A stretch of DNA of 64,000 nt from Maribellus sediminis (GTDB lineage: Bacteria > Bacteroidota > Bacteroidia > Bacteroidales > Prolixibacteraceae), in the NCBI RefSeq assembly GCF_011799805.1, contig NZ_WXUB01000008.1, forward strand, positions 1-64,000. Reading direction: 5' to 3'. The notes beneath the pieces are model-generated. The model was not told where the DNA came from, made no database searches, and was given only the letters and a program-made list of their open reading frames with translations. This document shows, piece by piece, positions 44,991 to 55,119 of this stretch. Numbering within the stretch: the stretch's first letter is position 1; each line of letters opens with the position of its first letter. A program made the position numbers and the translations under genes.

Positions 44991-46226
44991 TTATTCAAAT
45001 TCCGAGTTCAGAATCTTCAGTACCTCGTCAATTGTTTCTTCCTCGAGGTCGGTACGTTTGATCAGATCTGCACGCGAAATATTCAATACGTTTTTAGCTG
45101 TATCGCAACCAATTCCTTTCAGGGCATCAATTACCCAGTCGGCGATTTCATCAGCGAACTCATCCAGGTTCACGTCTTCGTCGTCTTCTTCCATTTCGCG
45201 ATACACATCAATTTCGTAACCCGTTAACTGGCTGGCTAAACGTATGTTTAACCCTCCTTTACCAATGGCCAGCGAAACTTCTTCGGGTCTCAGATATACT
45301 TCGGCTTTTTTCTGCTCTTCCAATATTTTGATAGAGTTGATTTTAGCCGGGTTTAATGCTCTTTTAATGTACAACTGCAGGTTCGATGAGTAGTTGATCA
45401 CATCGATGTTCTCGTTACGCAACTCGCGAACAATACCATGGATACGCGATCCTTTCATTCCCACACAAGCTCCAACCGGGTCGATACGTTCGTCGTACGA
45501 TTCCACGGCTACTTTTGCTCTTTCGCCCGGAACACGAACGATCTTTTTAATGGTGATCAATCCGTCGAAAATCTCAGGAATTTCCAATTCGAACAATCTT
45601 TCGAGGAATGCCGGAGCAGTTCTTGAAAGAATGATCAGCGGATTGTTGTTGCGCAGTTCCACTTTATAAACAATGGCGCGAACGTTGTCACCTTTTCTGA
45701 AATAATCAGAAGGGATCTGTTCCGATTTTGGAAGGATCAATTCATTGCCCTCGTCGTCGAGAATAAGGATTTCCTTTTTCCAAACCTGGTAAACTTCACC
45801 GGTAACAATGTCGCCGATTTTGTTTTTATATTTCCCGTAGATATGGTCTTTTTCCAGTTCAAGGATCTTGCTGGCCAGGTTCTGACGCAGGTTAAGAATG
45901 GCACGTCGTCCGAAATCGGCAAGTTTTACTTCGTCGGTAACATCTTCGCCAACTTCATAATCCGAGTCAATTTTTAAAGCATTCGAAAGCGTAATCTGAA
46001 GGTTTGGATCTTCCAGTTCATCGTCTTCAACAACCACACGATTTCTCCAGATCTCAAAGTCACCTTTATCGATGTTAATGATCACATCGAAGTTTTCATC
46101 AGTACCATATTGACGAATGAGGACGCTACGGAACACGTCTTCCAGAACACTCATCATTGTAACCCTGTCAATGTTCTTCAGCTCCTTAAATTCGGCAAAA
46201 GTATCTATCAGGTTAATATTTTCCAT
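44991..46226 (-). CDS. nusA: Transcription termination/antitermination factor NusA
   Basis: ATG 46226 gives 411 residues; the frame's extra two codons begin with TTG. The N-terminal RNAP-binding domain (1-125) is followed by an S1 domain (GDIVTGEVYQVWKKEILIL, about 132-200), KH1 (PEIFDGLITIKKIVRVPGER) with GACVGMKGSRIHGI, and KH2 (VSLAIGKGGLNIRLASQLTG). The C-terminal acidic tail with a short AR1-like repeat is typical of Bacteroidota. It lies between rimP and infB, the universal order. Confidence 0.96.
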   Translation of the reverse strand: MENINLIDTFAEFKELKNIDRVTMMSVLEDVFRSVLIRQYGTDENFDVIINIDKGDFEIWRNRVVVEDDELEDPNLQITLSNALKIDSDYEVGEDVTDEVKLADFGRRAILNLRQNLASKILELEKDHIYGKYKNKIGDIVTGEVYQVWKKEILILDDEGNELILPKSEQIPSDYFRKGDNVRAIVYKVELRNNNPLIILSRTAPAFLERLFELEIPEIFDGLITIKKIVRVPGERAKVAVESYDERIDPVGACVGMKGSRIHGIVRELRNENIDVINYSSNLQLYIKRALNPAKINSIKILEEQKKAEVYLRPEEVSLAIGKGGLNIRLASQLTGYEIDVYREMEEDDEDVNLDEFADEIADWVIDALKGIGCDTAKNVLNISRADLIKRTDLEEETIDEVLKILNSEFE

Positions 46227-46234
46227 TGTCAACT

Positions 46235-46699
46235 CTATTTAAATGAAATTACCGCTTTCGCACTTTTTATTTCGTTGTACTTAAATTTATAATCTTTTAC
46301 TACCAACTGTTTCTTTTTATGGCCTTCTACTTTTTCTCGTTTCGATGTTTCGAGTACGATGCCATTTTCGTCGGCCACTTTCAACAATCCCGTAAGTTTT
46401 TCTCCTTCTTCAGGAAGTACTTCAATTTCGCGGCCGGTGTATTTAATGTACTGCTCGAGTACCTTAAAACTTTCGGTTAATCCGGGCGATGAAACTTCCA
46501 GTTCAAAATCTTCTTCCTCACGGTCGAGGTTGTGTTCAACATTTCTGCTGATGGCAATACATTGTTCAATGGTAATTCCATCGAAGCCGTCAACATAAAC
46601 GCGTATCGCGTTGCTTTTGCTGACGCTTATCTCAACGATGAACATTTTTTCGTCGAGTCTTTCTCTTACCAGTTTCTCAATTGTTGTTATTGCAATCAT
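46235..46699 (-). CDS. rimP: Ribosome maturation factor RimP
   Basis: ATG 46699 gives 154 residues; the TTG five codons earlier is less likely. It has the RimP alpha/beta N-terminal domain (IRVYVDGFDGITIEQCIAIS) and the ELEVSSPGL signature, then a small SH3-like C-terminal domain. It assists 30S subunit assembly. It is the first gene of rimP-nusA-infB and lies downstream of a well-formed promoter. Confidence 0.94.
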   Translation of the reverse strand: MIAITTIEKLVRERLDEKMFIVEISVSKSNAIRVYVDGFDGITIEQCIAISRNVEHNLDREEEDFELEVSSPGLTESFKVLEQYIKYTGREIEVLPEEGEKLTGLLKVADENGIVLETSKREKVEGHKKKQLVVKDYKFKYNEIKSAKAVISFK

Positions 46700-46765
46700 A
46701 AACTTTCCAGCCAATAAAATAGGGAACCAGAGGTCCCCTAAAAACAGTTTTTAGAAAATTCTCCG

Positions 46766-46796
46766 CAAAAATAGTAAAATAATTGTATAATGACAA
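46766..46796 (-). promoter_or_regulatory. Promoter of rimP-nusA-infB
   Basis: On the minus strand TTG (46796-46794), a 20-bp spacer and TATTTTTG (46773-46766) match the Bacteroidota -33/-7 consensus exactly. It ends 66 bp before the rimP ATG. Confidence 0.65.
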
Positions 46797-46963
46797 ATAA
46801 CTTGCTCGGGCATAAATAATTGATTTAAAGGTAAAAAATCTTTAACATCGGTACTCGCAACTCCATTTATAAATTGTAATTCTTAATAGGTTGATTGGCT
46901 TGGAAGCCAGTGGTTTTGCTATTGGTCAAAGTTTTGTATTTTTAGGCGGTCACAAATTATGCT

Positions 46964-48220
46964 TTGGTGAGCAAAACCCAGCTAAATAAGAAGAAGATCA
47001 TTAACGACCCCGTCTTTGGATTTATTAATCTTCAGTCGGAGATTGTTTTCGACCTGCTTGAACATCCCTTTTTTCAACGCTTACGGCGTATAAAGCAGCT
47101 TGGATTATCCTTTATGGTGTTTCCCGGAGCCAACCATACCCGTTTTGAACATGCGTTGGGAGCTTCGCATTTAATGCGCCAGGCCATTAATACATTGCGT
47201 ATAAAAGGGCATCAGATCAGTGATAAGGAAGCCGAAGCAGTTACCATTGCTATTTTGCTTCATGATATTGGCCATGCGCCTTTTTCGCATGTGCTCGAAA
47301 ATACGCTGGTAAACATTTCGCATGAAGAAATTTCGTTGCTGATCATGCAGGAACTGAATCGCGAATTCGATGGCAAACTCGATCTGGCCATTCAGATATT
47401 CACCAACAATTATAAAAAGCAATTTTTACACCAGCTGGTTGCCAGCCAGCTCGATATGGACCGGCTTGACTACCTGAGTCGCGATAGTTTTTTTACCGGA
47501 GTTGCCGAAGGAACAGTGGGTATCGAACGCATTATAAAAATGCTGAATGTTTACGAGGACCAGCTGGTTGTGGATGTAAAAGGTATTTATTCGATAGAGA
47601 AATTCCTCATTTCGCGACGGCTGATGTACTGGCAGGTTTACCTGCATAAAACGGTGGTAGCAGCCGAGTTCCTGTTAATAAATGTATTAAAGCGTGCCCG
47701 TGAATTAATTCTTCAGGGGCACGAACTGTATGCCACCCCAACATTATCGGTGTTTTTGAATAACAATTTTAATCCTGAAGACTTTCTGAATAATATTGAA
47801 GTTGACGGGAAGCAGGTTTTAACATGGTACACGCTGCTCGACGATAACGATGTGCTGATATCGATAAAAGAGTGGCAGGAGCATTCCGATCCGGTGCTTT
47901 CGGCGCTGGCCCGTGGCCTGACCAACAGAAAATTGCTTCGGATCAAACTTCGCGATAAGCCACTTTCGGATGCCGCACAAGAGAAGTATCTGAAGAGAAT
48001 TCAGGAGACCATTATTCCCGATCCTGAACTTGCAAAATATTTCCTGATGACCGGTGTGATCACCAACAGCGCTTACAACCGGCACGACGAAAATATCTAT
48101 GTTTTAAATAAGGATCAGACCATAAAAGAACTGAACCAGGCATCCGATATAAACTTGTCTGCACTGTCGAAGGCTGTGCGCAAGTATTTTGTGTGTTATC
48201 CTAAAGAATTGGACATTTAG
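46964..48220 (+). CDS. HD domain phosphohydrolase (YdhJ/dGTPase-like)
   Basis: The 418-residue frame starts at TTG 46964, directly followed by a GTG that could equally be the start; no in-frame ATG exists near it. The HD motif set is complete: [15 protein letters not shown] near 50, [13 protein letters not shown] near 93, and [13 protein letters not shown] near 160, giving H..HD..D. Family members hydrolyse nucleotides or act on phosphate esters; this subfamily is undefined but near-universal in Bacteroidota next to lipid A genes. A TATTTTTA -7-like sequence (46937-46944) implies a short 5' leader. The lpxD promoter overlaps its last codons. Confidence 0.88.
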   Translation: MVSKTQLNKKKIINDPVFGFINLQSEIVFDLLEHPFFQRLRRIKQLGLSFMVFPGANHTRFEHALGASHLMRQAINTLRIKGHQISDKEAEAVTIAILLHDIGHAPFSHVLENTLVNISHEEISLLIMQELNREFDGKLDLAIQIFTNNYKKQFLHQLVASQLDMDRLDYLSRDSFFTGVAEGTVGIERIIKMLNVYEDQLVVDVKGIYSIEKFLISRRLMYWQVYLHKTVVAAEFLLINVLKRARELILQGHELYATPTLSVFLNNNFNPEDFLNNIEVDGKQVLTWYTLLDDNDVLISIKEWQEHSDPVLSALARGLTNRKLLRIKLRDKPLSDAAQEKYLKRIQETIIPDPELAKYFLMTGVITNSAYNRHDENIYVLNKDQTIKELNQASDINLSALSKAVRKYFVCYPKELDI

Positions 48221-48239
48221 GAGTTAAAAACTATATTTG
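48209..48239 (+). promoter_or_regulatory. Promoter of the lpxD-lpxC/fabZ genes
   Basis: TTG (48209-48211), a 20-bp spacer and TATATTTG (48232-48239) match the consensus exactly. It begins inside the last codons of the HD gene and ends 19 bp before the lpxD ATG. Confidence 0.7.
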
Positions 48240-48258
48240 CATCGCAAAAAAACAGAGA

Positions 48259-49296
48259 ATGGATTTTAAAGCTACGGACATTGCTGCCTTTTTAAACGGG
48301 GAAATCGTTGGAGATGGTGATGTAAAAGTATCGGATGTCTCGAAGATTGAGGAGGGAAGAGAAGGCACATTAGCGTTCCTGGCAAATCCAAAATACGAGC
48401 ACCATATTTATGAAACCAAAGCATCAATCGTTTTGGTGAATAAATCATTTGAACCAAGAAAAGAAATTTCGGCAACGCTTGTAAAAGTAGACGATGCCTA
48501 CCAGGCATTCGCTGCTTTACTCGACCTCTATGTTCAGGCGCGTCAAAATCTGAAAAAAGGCATTGAGCAGCCAAGTTATATAGCTGATTCCGCCGAGGTT
48601 GGCGAAGATGTTTATGTGGGTGCATTTTCCTATATCAGTTCAAACGCCAGAATTGGAAAGAACGTAAAAATTTATCCGCAGGTACACATCGGCGATAATG
48701 TAAAAATCGGTGACGATTGCATTCTTTATGCCGGTGCAAAAATTTATGCCGATACCATAATTGGTAACCGTTGTATCATTCATTCAGGTGCTGTTATCGG
48801 CTCCGATGGATTTGGATTTGCTCCAACCGAAACGGGCGTCTACAAAAAGATTCCGCAAATCGGCAATGCCATTCTCGAAGACGATGTCGAAATAGGAGCC
48901 AACACCACGGTGGATTGCGGTACGATGGGGCCTACAATAATAAGGAAGGGTACCAAACTCGATAATCTTATTCAGATTGCTCATAATGTTGAGATTGGCG
49001 AAAACAATGTTTTTGCAGCGCAGGTTGGTGTCTCCGGTTCAACAAAAGTTGGTAACAACTGTATGTTTGGCGGTCAGGTTGGACTGGCCGGACATATTAC
49101 TGTTGGCGATAAAGTTACATTGGGTGCACAATCTGGTGTAGCTCAAAACATAAAAAGCAATCAGATCCTTCTGGGATCGCCGGCTATCGATATTAAGGTA
49201 GCTATGAAAGCCTATGTTTTATTAAGGAGGTTACCTGAGATCAGAAATGAGGTACTTCAGCTCAAAAAGGATCTCGAAGAAATAAAGAACAAATAA
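48259..49296 (+). CDS. lpxD: UDP-3-O-(3-hydroxyacyl)glucosamine N-acyltransferase
   Basis: The 345-residue protein has the LpxD N-terminal uridine-binding domain (about 1-100), then hexapeptide repeats forming a left-handed beta-helix (about 105-310). The catalytic His lies in [13 protein letters not shown]. The C-terminal helix ([18 protein letters not shown]) builds the trimer. It adds the N-linked acyl chain in lipid A synthesis. lpxC/fabZ follows after 25 bp, so one transcript is likely. Confidence 0.96.
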   Translation: MDFKATDIAAFLNGEIVGDGDVKVSDVSKIEEGREGTLAFLANPKYEHHIYETKASIVLVNKSFEPRKEISATLVKVDDAYQAFAALLDLYVQARQNLKKGIEQPSYIADSAEVGEDVYVGAFSYISSNARIGKNVKIYPQVHIGDNVKIGDDCILYAGAKIYADTIIGNRCIIHSGAVIGSDGFGFAPTETGVYKKIPQIGNAILEDDVEIGANTTVDCGTMGPTIIRKGTKLDNLIQIAHNVEIGENNVFAAQVGVSGSTKVGNNCMFGGQVGLAGHITVGDKVTLGAQSGVAQNIKSNQILLGSPAIDIKVAMKAYVLLRRLPEIRNEVLQLKKDLEEIKNK

Positions 49297-49321
49297 GGAA
49301 AGCTAAAAGCTCTATATATTT

Positions 49322-50710
49322 ATGCTTGAGAAACAAAAAACCCTGGCTCAATCGTTCAAGATTGAAGGGAAAGGTTTGCACACCGGTGTGCTGACAACCA
49401 TGACCTTTCTTCCTGCGCCAGTTAATCACGGTTTTAAATTTAAAAGGGTCGACCTTGACGGGCAACCCGTAATTGATGCTGACGTTGATTTGGTTGTTGA
49501 TACCTCGCGAGGTACTTTACTTGAAAAAGACGGAGCACGAATCGGTACGATCGAACATGCTTTGGCCGCTTTGGTTGGGATGGATCTCGACAATGTGATG
49601 ATCGAAGTAAATAACGAAGAAGCACCGATTATCGACGGCAGTTCGAAATATTTTGTAGAGGCCATCGAACAGGCCGGAGTTGTTGAACAGGAGGCTGATC
49701 GTGATTATTTTGAAATCACCGAAAAAGTTGAAATGTTCGACCCGAAATCCGGATCGCATATCGTGGCACTGCCCGATACCGATTACTGCCTGAATGTGAT
49801 GATCTCGTTTCCGTCGGCTGTTTTGAACAATCAGTATGCAACACTCGATTCTATACACGATTTCAGAAAAGAAGTTGCTGAATGCCGAACCTTTGTGTTT
49901 GTGCGCGAAATTGAATTTTTGCTGAATCATAACCTGATAAAAGGCGGCGATCTGAACAATGCTATCGTAATTATCGATCGCGAAATCAGCCAGGAAGCAC
50001 TTGACCGTTTGGCCGATCTTACCAATCATCCCAGAGTTGAGGTAAAACCACAGGGTATTTTAAATAACCTGGAACTGCACTTCGATAATGAGTGTGCACG
50101 CCACAAACTGCTCGATGTTATCGGCGATCTGGCATTATTTGGTAAGCGGATTAAAGGCCGCATTATAGCCACCAAACCGGGACACGGACCGAATACGCTT
50201 TTTGCCAAAGAGCTTAAAAAAGTTTGGAAGAAAAGCATTGCCGGTGCTCCAAAGTACGATTTGACGGCCAAACCATTGATGGACATTGCGCGCATTCAGG
50301 AACTGTTGCCGCACCGCTATCCGTTCTTGCTGATCGACAAGGTAATGTCGATTGAAGAGAATGAAATTGTTGGTGTGAAAAATATTTCGATCAACGAGCC
50401 GTTTTTTCAGGGACACTTTCCTGAAGAGCCGGTTATGCCGGGTGTTTTGCTGATTGAAGCCATGGCACAATGTGGCGGTTTGTTGGTTTTGAATCAGAAG
50501 GTGGAAAAATATTCTACCTATTTTATACGTGTCGACAACGTTAAATTCAGGCAGAAAGTAGTGCCGGGAGATACCTTGCTGTTTAAGCTGACATTAACTT
50601 CGCCGATCAGAAGAGGGATTGCCAATATGAAAGGTTTAACTTATGTTGGCGACAAGATAGTAGCCGAAGGAGAGTTTATGGCTCAAATAGTTAAGAAAGC
50701 AGATTCATAA
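49322..50710 (+). CDS. lpxC/fabZ: Bifunctional LpxC deacetylase / FabZ 3-hydroxyacyl-ACP dehydratase
   Basis: The 462-residue fusion has LpxC at residues 1-305 (zinc ligands in EHALAALVGMD and RHKLLDVIGDLAL; KPGHGPNTLFAKEL) and FabZ at about 318-460 (LPHRYPFLLIDKV, GHFPEEPVMPGVLLIEAMAQ with catalytic His and Glu). LpxC makes the committed deacetylation of lipid A synthesis; FabZ dehydrates hydroxyacyl-ACP, competing for the same acyl pool. The natural fusion is widespread in Bacteroidota. Both active sites look intact. Confidence 0.96.
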   Translation: MLEKQKTLAQSFKIEGKGLHTGVLTTMTFLPAPVNHGFKFKRVDLDGQPVIDADVDLVVDTSRGTLLEKDGARIGTIEHALAALVGMDLDNVMIEVNNEEAPIIDGSSKYFVEAIEQAGVVEQEADRDYFEITEKVEMFDPKSGSHIVALPDTDYCLNVMISFPSAVLNNQYATLDSIHDFRKEVAECRTFVFVREIEFLLNHNLIKGGDLNNAIVIIDREISQEALDRLADLTNHPRVEVKPQGILNNLELHFDNECARHKLLDVIGDLALFGKRIKGRIIATKPGHGPNTLFAKELKKVWKKSIAGAPKYDLTAKPLMDIARIQELLPHRYPFLLIDKVMSIEENEIVGVKNISINEPFFQGHFPEEPVMPGVLLIEAMAQCGGLLVLNQKVEKYSTYFIRVDNVKFRQKVVPGDTLLFKLTLTSPIRRGIANMKGLTYVGDKIVAEGEFMAQIVKKADS

Positions 50711-50732
50711 ATAATAGTATATTTACGCCGTG

Positions 50733-50766
50733 AAAACCAGTCGGATTTTCCAGACCGGTTTTTTTC
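50733..50766 (+). terminator. Probable terminator after lpxC/fabZ
   Basis: A stem AACCAGTC/GACCGGTT with one mismatch (50735-50760) is followed by seven T. lpxA starts 53 bp later, so it may be a partial terminator that lowers lpxA expression. Confidence 0.55.
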
Positions 50767-50818
50767 TGACCAAAAAATTCAACGGCAGAAAACACTGAAA
50801 TTAAAGATTGAAAGATAG

Positions 50819-51601
50819 ATGAAACAACCATTAGCTTATGTTCATCCGGATGCAAAAATAGCCGACAACGTGGTTATCGAACCGTTTGTTTCCATTGATC
50901 ACGATGTTGAGATTGGTGAAGGAACAAGAATTGGTTCAAGTGTGACTATTTTACCCGGAACAAGAATCGGTAAAAACTGTAAGATTTTCCCGGGAGCAGT
51001 TATCGGAGCAACTCCGCAAGACCTTAAATTCAAGGGAGAGTATACAACTGTCGAGATTGGTGACAACAACACTATTCGCGAATTTGTAACCATTAACAGG
51101 GGTACCGCAGCAAGGGGCAAAACAGTGATTGGCGATAACAATCTTCTGATGGCTTATGTGCATGTGGCGCACGACTGTAAAGTTGGAAGCAACATTATTT
51201 TGGTGAACAATGTTCAGTTAGCCGGTGAAGTTGTCGTTGACGATTGGGCAATTCTTGGCGGAATGACAGCCATACACCAGTTTTGCCACATTGGTACACA
51301 TGTAATGATCTCGGGTGGGTCGCTGGTTCGTAAAGATGTTCCGCCGTTTATTAAAGCAGGTCGTGAGCCGTTGTCGTATGTGGGTATCAATTCAATTGGT
51401 TTACGTCGCAGGAATTTCAATAACGACAAAATCCGCGAAGTACAGGAGATTTACCGTTACATTTACCAGAAAGGATTGAACACAGCGCAGGCTGTTGAAA
51501 TCATCGAAGCGGAAATGCCGGCAACTCCGGAACGCGACGAAGTACTACTTTTTGTAAAAGATTCGAAACGTGGAATTATTCGAGGATATTTCCCCGATTA
51601 A
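50819..51601 (+). CDS. lpxA: UDP-N-acetylglucosamine acyltransferase
   Basis: The 260-residue protein has hexapeptide repeats over about residues 5-185 (VVIEPFVSIDHDVEIGEGT and similar) and the catalytic His in YVHVAHDCKVGSN. The C-terminal helical part (about 190-260: YVGINSIGLRRRNFN) is typical. It starts lipid A synthesis by O-acylating UDP-GlcNAc. It lies after lpxC/fabZ, the usual Bacteroidota order. A strong terminator follows. Confidence 0.96.
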   Translation: MKQPLAYVHPDAKIADNVVIEPFVSIDHDVEIGEGTRIGSSVTILPGTRIGKNCKIFPGAVIGATPQDLKFKGEYTTVEIGDNNTIREFVTINRGTAARGKTVIGDNNLLMAYVHVAHDCKVGSNIILVNNVQLAGEVVVDDWAILGGMTAIHQFCHIGTHVMISGGSLVRKDVPPFIKAGREPLSYVGINSIGLRRRNFNNDKIREVQEIYRYIYQKGLNTAQAVEIIEAEMPATPERDEVLLFVKDSKRGIIRGYFPD

Positions 51602-51620
51602 TTTGTAGATAAGAAATAAA

Positions 51621-51655
51621 AAAATGCCAATCGCTTATGCGGTTGGCATTTTTTA
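51621..51655. terminator. Bidirectional terminator between lpxA and thiL
   Basis: The stem ATGCCAATCGC/GCGGTTGGCAT (one G-T pair, TTAT loop) has T-runs on the plus side (51649-51654) and A-runs upstream for the minus strand. It can serve lpxA and thiL. Confidence 0.85.
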
Positions 51656-51682
51656 TGAATCTGATTCAGATTATTATTATCG

Positions 51683-52720
51683 CTATTTTCCGTGGTTCCA
51701 GCCCTGCGCCTGTAAAGCAATTGCCGAACCGGCAGCAGTTATCAGGTTGGTGCCTTCAGCGGCTTCGGTCATGTGGCCGATAATGGTAAAGTCGGGATCA
51801 TTCTTAATTTTTTCGTAATCGTCGAGCGAAAGCGTAAAAAGCAACTCGTAATCTTCTCCACCGTTTAATGCCGCAACCAGTGGATTGATATTTAATTCTT
51901 CAGCCATTTGTTTGGTCTGGTTGTCCATCGGGATTTTATCCTCGAACAACGAACAGCCCGTACCCGAATTTTTGCACAGGTGCATAATTTCCGAAGAAAG
52001 TCCGTCGGAAATATCAATCATCGAAGTAGGTTTAATGCCCAGTTTCTTAAAGGCAGCAACAATATCAACACGTGCTTCAGGTTTAAGTTGACGCTCAAGA
52101 ATATAATCGTAGCCATCGAGCTGAGGTTGCACATTTGGATTTACTTTATAAACTTCGTTTTCGCGTTCAAGCAGTTGAAGCCCCATGTATGCACCACCCA
52201 AATCACCCGAAACACAAAGCAGGTCGTTCGCTTGTGCACCACTTCTCATCACAATGTCTTCTTTACGTGCTTCACCAATCGCGGTAATGCAAATTGTTAG
52301 CCCGGTTAGCGAGCTTGTTGTATCTCCTCCAACCAGGTCGACATTGTATTTTTCGCATGCCAGGTGAATTCCTGAATATAGTTCATCGATGGCTTCAACC
52401 GAGAATTTGCCCGATATTGCAATGCTCACTGTAATCTGTTTTGGGGTGGCATTCATCGCATAAATATCCGACAGGTTGACTACCACAGACTTATATCCAA
52501 GGTGTTTTAAGGGGACGTACATTAAATTAAAGTGAATTCCTTCAGTTAGCAAATCTGTGGAAACAACCACCTGTTTGTCACCAAATTCCATCACCGCGGC
52601 ATCGTCGCCAACACCTTTTATTGTACTGGAGTTCTTTAGCTCGATCCCCTTTGTTAATCGGTCAATCAGGCCAAATTCACCCAATTCTGATATGCTCGTT
52701 TGTTTGATTTCTTTGCTCAT
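51683..52720 (-). CDS. thiL: Thiamine-monophosphate kinase
   Basis: The 345-residue protein has the PurM-like fold of ThiL. GVGDDAAVMEF near 37 and VVVSTDLLTEGIHF near 52 form the ATP/Mg site; GDTTSSLTGLTICITAIGEA and SMIDISDGLSSEIMHL near 218 are also conserved. It phosphorylates thiamine monophosphate to the pyrophosphate cofactor. It is divergent from sufB and is not in a thi operon here. Confidence 0.95.
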   Translation of the reverse strand: MSKEIKQTSISELGEFGLIDRLTKGIELKNSSTIKGVGDDAAVMEFGDKQVVVSTDLLTEGIHFNLMYVPLKHLGYKSVVVNLSDIYAMNATPKQITVSIAISGKFSVEAIDELYSGIHLACEKYNVDLVGGDTTSSLTGLTICITAIGEARKEDIVMRSGAQANDLLCVSGDLGGAYMGLQLLERENEVYKVNPNVQPQLDGYDYILERQLKPEARVDIVAAFKKLGIKPTSMIDISDGLSSEIMHLCKNSGTGCSLFEDKIPMDNQTKQMAEELNINPLVAALNGGEDYELLFTLSLDDYEKIKNDPDFTIIGHMTEAAEGTNLITAAGSAIALQAQGWNHGK

Positions 52721-52785
52721 CGTAAATAAAAGACAAAAAAGTATTTATATGTGTGTTTCAATGGGCAAAAATACCCATAGTTTTA

Positions 52786-52793
52786 TATCTTTG
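52786..52793 (+). promoter_or_regulatory. -7 element (TATCTTTG) of sufBCD
   Basis: An exact consensus match followed by CA lies 61 bp before the sufB ATG. No TTG is found at the -33 spacing, so an activator may be used. Confidence 0.45.
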
Positions 52794-52853
52794 CAATTTT
52801 ATTTAAACAGTCTTAATTAAGCTTTGTTATTAGCTTAAAAGTAAACATTTGAG

Positions 52854-54299
52854 ATGGAAGAACAAGATAAAATATTGAGCGAAGTAACTCAGAGCGAATA
52901 TAAATACGGTTTCACTACCGAAATTGAAACTGATATTCTGGAGAAAGGATTGAATGAGGACGTTATTCGCCTGATTTCTGCCAAGAAAGAAGAACCTGAA
53001 TTTATGTTGAATTTCAGGTTGGATGCCTACCGGAAATGGCTTAAAATGAAAATGCCGAATTGGGCCTATTTGAATATTCCGGCCATCGATTACCAGGAGA
53101 TAAGTTATTATGCGGCACCAAAGCAACAGGCAAAATACAGCAGCCTCGATGAGGTTGACCCGGAATTGCTGGATACCTTCAACAAGTTGGGCATTCCGCT
53201 CGACGAGCAAAAGCAACTTGCCGGTGTTGCGGTTGATGCGGTTATCGACAGTGTTTCGGTAAAAACTACTTTTAAGGAAACACTGGCTGAAAAAGGAATT
53301 ATTTTTTGTTCGTTTTCAGAAGCGGTAAAAGAACACCCTGAATTGGTAAAAAAATACCTGGGACAGGCAGTTCCGGTTGCAGATAACTATTTCGCAGCTT
53401 TAAATTCAGCTGTGTTTAGCGATGGTTCATTCTGTTACATTCCGAAAGGTGTGCGTTGCCCGATGGAATTGTCTACCTATTTCAGGATTAATGCGGCAAA
53501 TACAGGTCAGTTTGAACGTACCCTGATTGTGGCCGACGACGATAGTTATGTAAGTTACCTCGAAGGATGTACCGCTCCGATGCGCGACGAAAACCAGTTG
53601 CACGCTGCGGTGGTTGAGATTATTGCGTTGGACCGTGCAGAAGTAAAATATTCAACGGTTCAGAACTGGTATCCCGGAGATAAAAACGGAAAAGGCGGTA
53701 TTTACAACTTCGTGACCAAACGTGGTATTTGCCGTGGAGTTTCGTCAAAAATCAGCTGGACACAGGTTGAAACCGGTTCGGCAATTACCTGGAAATACCC
53801 AAGCTGTATTTTGATGGGTGATAATTCGGTTGGCGAGTTCAACTCGGTTGCCGTAACCAACAATCACCAGCAGGCCGACACCGGATCGAAAATGATCCAC
53901 ATTGGTAAAAACACCAAATCGACCATTGTTTCAAAAGGTATTTCAGCCGGTAAAAGTGATAATTCATACCGTGGTTTGGTTAAGATTTTGCCTAAAGCCA
54001 CCAATTCAAGAAACTTCTCGCAATGTGATTCGTTGTTGTTGAACGACACCTGCGGGGCACATACTTTCCCGTACATCGAAGTTCAGAATAAATCTTCGGT
54101 GGTTGAACACGAAGCAACAACTTCAAAAATTGGGGAAGACCAGATTTTCTACTGTAACCAGCGTGGTATCGACACCGAAACGGCGATTGGAATGATTGTT
54201 AACGGTTACGCAAAAGAGGTACTGAACAAGTTGCCGATGGAGTTTGCAGTGGAAGCGCAAAAACTGCTTCAGATTAGCCTTGAAGGCAGTGTAGGATAA
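52854..54299 (+). CDS. sufB: Fe-S cluster scaffold subunit SufB
   Basis: The 481-residue protein has the SufB/D beta-helix core: [20 protein letters not shown] near 197, [20 protein letters not shown] near 236, and [19 protein letters not shown]. The conserved Cys of [11 protein letters not shown] near 400 is present. It forms the SufBC2D complex on which [4Fe-4S] clusters are built. sufC follows after 66 bp and sufD after 1 bp more. Confidence 0.97.
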   Translation: MEEQDKILSEVTQSEYKYGFTTEIETDILEKGLNEDVIRLISAKKEEPEFMLNFRLDAYRKWLKMKMPNWAYLNIPAIDYQEISYYAAPKQQAKYSSLDEVDPELLDTFNKLGIPLDEQKQLAGVAVDAVIDSVSVKTTFKETLAEKGIIFCSFSEAVKEHPELVKKYLGQAVPVADNYFAALNSAVFSDGSFCYIPKGVRCPMELSTYFRINAANTGQFERTLIVADDDSYVSYLEGCTAPMRDENQLHAAVVEIIALDRAEVKYSTVQNWYPGDKNGKGGIYNFVTKRGICRGVSSKISWTQVETGSAITWKYPSCILMGDNSVGEFNSVAVTNNHQQADTGSKMIHIGKNTKSTIVSKGISAGKSDNSYRGLVKILPKATNSRNFSQCDSLLLNDTCGAHTFPYIEVQNKSSVVEHEATTSKIGEDQIFYCNQRGIDTETAIGMIVNGYAKEVLNKLPMEFAVEAQKLLQISLEGSVG

Positions 54300-54365
54300 A
54301 AAAACAGATTATTAACTAAAAAGAATGAACCGATAATCATTCTTGGATTTCAATATTCAATTAAC

Positions 54366-55118
54366 ATGCTAAAAATAAAAGATTTATATGTTTCCGTTGA
54401 GGGAATGGAAATTCTGAAGGGAATAAACCTGGAAGTAAAACCCGGTGAGATCCACGCCATCATGGGACCAAACGGATCGGGAAAAAGTACCCTGGCCAGT
54501 GTATTGGCGGGAAAAGAAGAATATGAAGTAACTTCAGGCGAAGTGATTTACGACGGCGAAAATTTGCTCGATAAATCACCGGAAGACCGTGCAAAAGACG
54601 GTTTATTTCTGAGTTTTCAGTACCCGGTTGAAATTCCCGGAGTACCTATGGTCAACTTCCTGAAATCGTCGGTAAACGAACACCGTAAACATCAGGGTTT
54701 AAAAGAACTTACTGCAGGTGAGTTCCTGAAGCTGATGCGCGAGAAAATGGACATGGTTGACATGCATCCGAACCTGACCAACCGCTCGGTAAACGAAGGT
54801 TTCTCGGGAGGTGAGAAAAAGAAAAACGAAATTTTCCAGATGGCACTTCTCGAGCCAAAACTCGCTATTCTGGATGAAACCGATTCAGGCCTTGATATCG
54901 ATGCACTGAAAACGGTTGCAAATGGTGTGAATGCATTGCGTTCGCCTGAACGCTCAGCAATTGTGGTTACGCACTACCAGCGTTTGCTCGATTACATTGT
55001 ACCCGATTACGTTCATATCCTCTACAAAGGAAAGATTGTAAAAACTGCAGGAAAAGAGCTGGCCCTGGAGCTGGAAGAAAAAGGATACGACTGGATTAAA
55101 ACAGAAATGGCAGGTTAA
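54366..55118 (+). CDS. sufC: Fe-S assembly ATPase SufC
   Basis: This 250-residue ABC ATPase has Walker A GPNGSGKSTL near 35, the SufC-type signature GFSGGEKKKNEIFQM near 148, Walker B LAILDETDSGLD near 168 and the H-loop VTHYQRLLDYI near 203. It couples ATP hydrolysis to conformational change in SufB-SufD. Its stop is followed by a single base before the sufD ATG. Confidence 0.97.
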   Translation: MLKIKDLYVSVEGMEILKGINLEVKPGEIHAIMGPNGSGKSTLASVLAGKEEYEVTSGEVIYDGENLLDKSPEDRAKDGLFLSFQYPVEIPGVPMVNFLKSSVNEHRKHQGLKELTAGEFLKLMREKMDMVDMHPNLTNRSVNEGFSGGEKKKNEIFQMALLEPKLAILDETDSGLDIDALKTVANGVNALRSPERSAIVVTHYQRLLDYIVPDYVHILYKGKIVKTAGKELALELEEKGYDWIKTEMAG

Positions 55119-55119
55119 C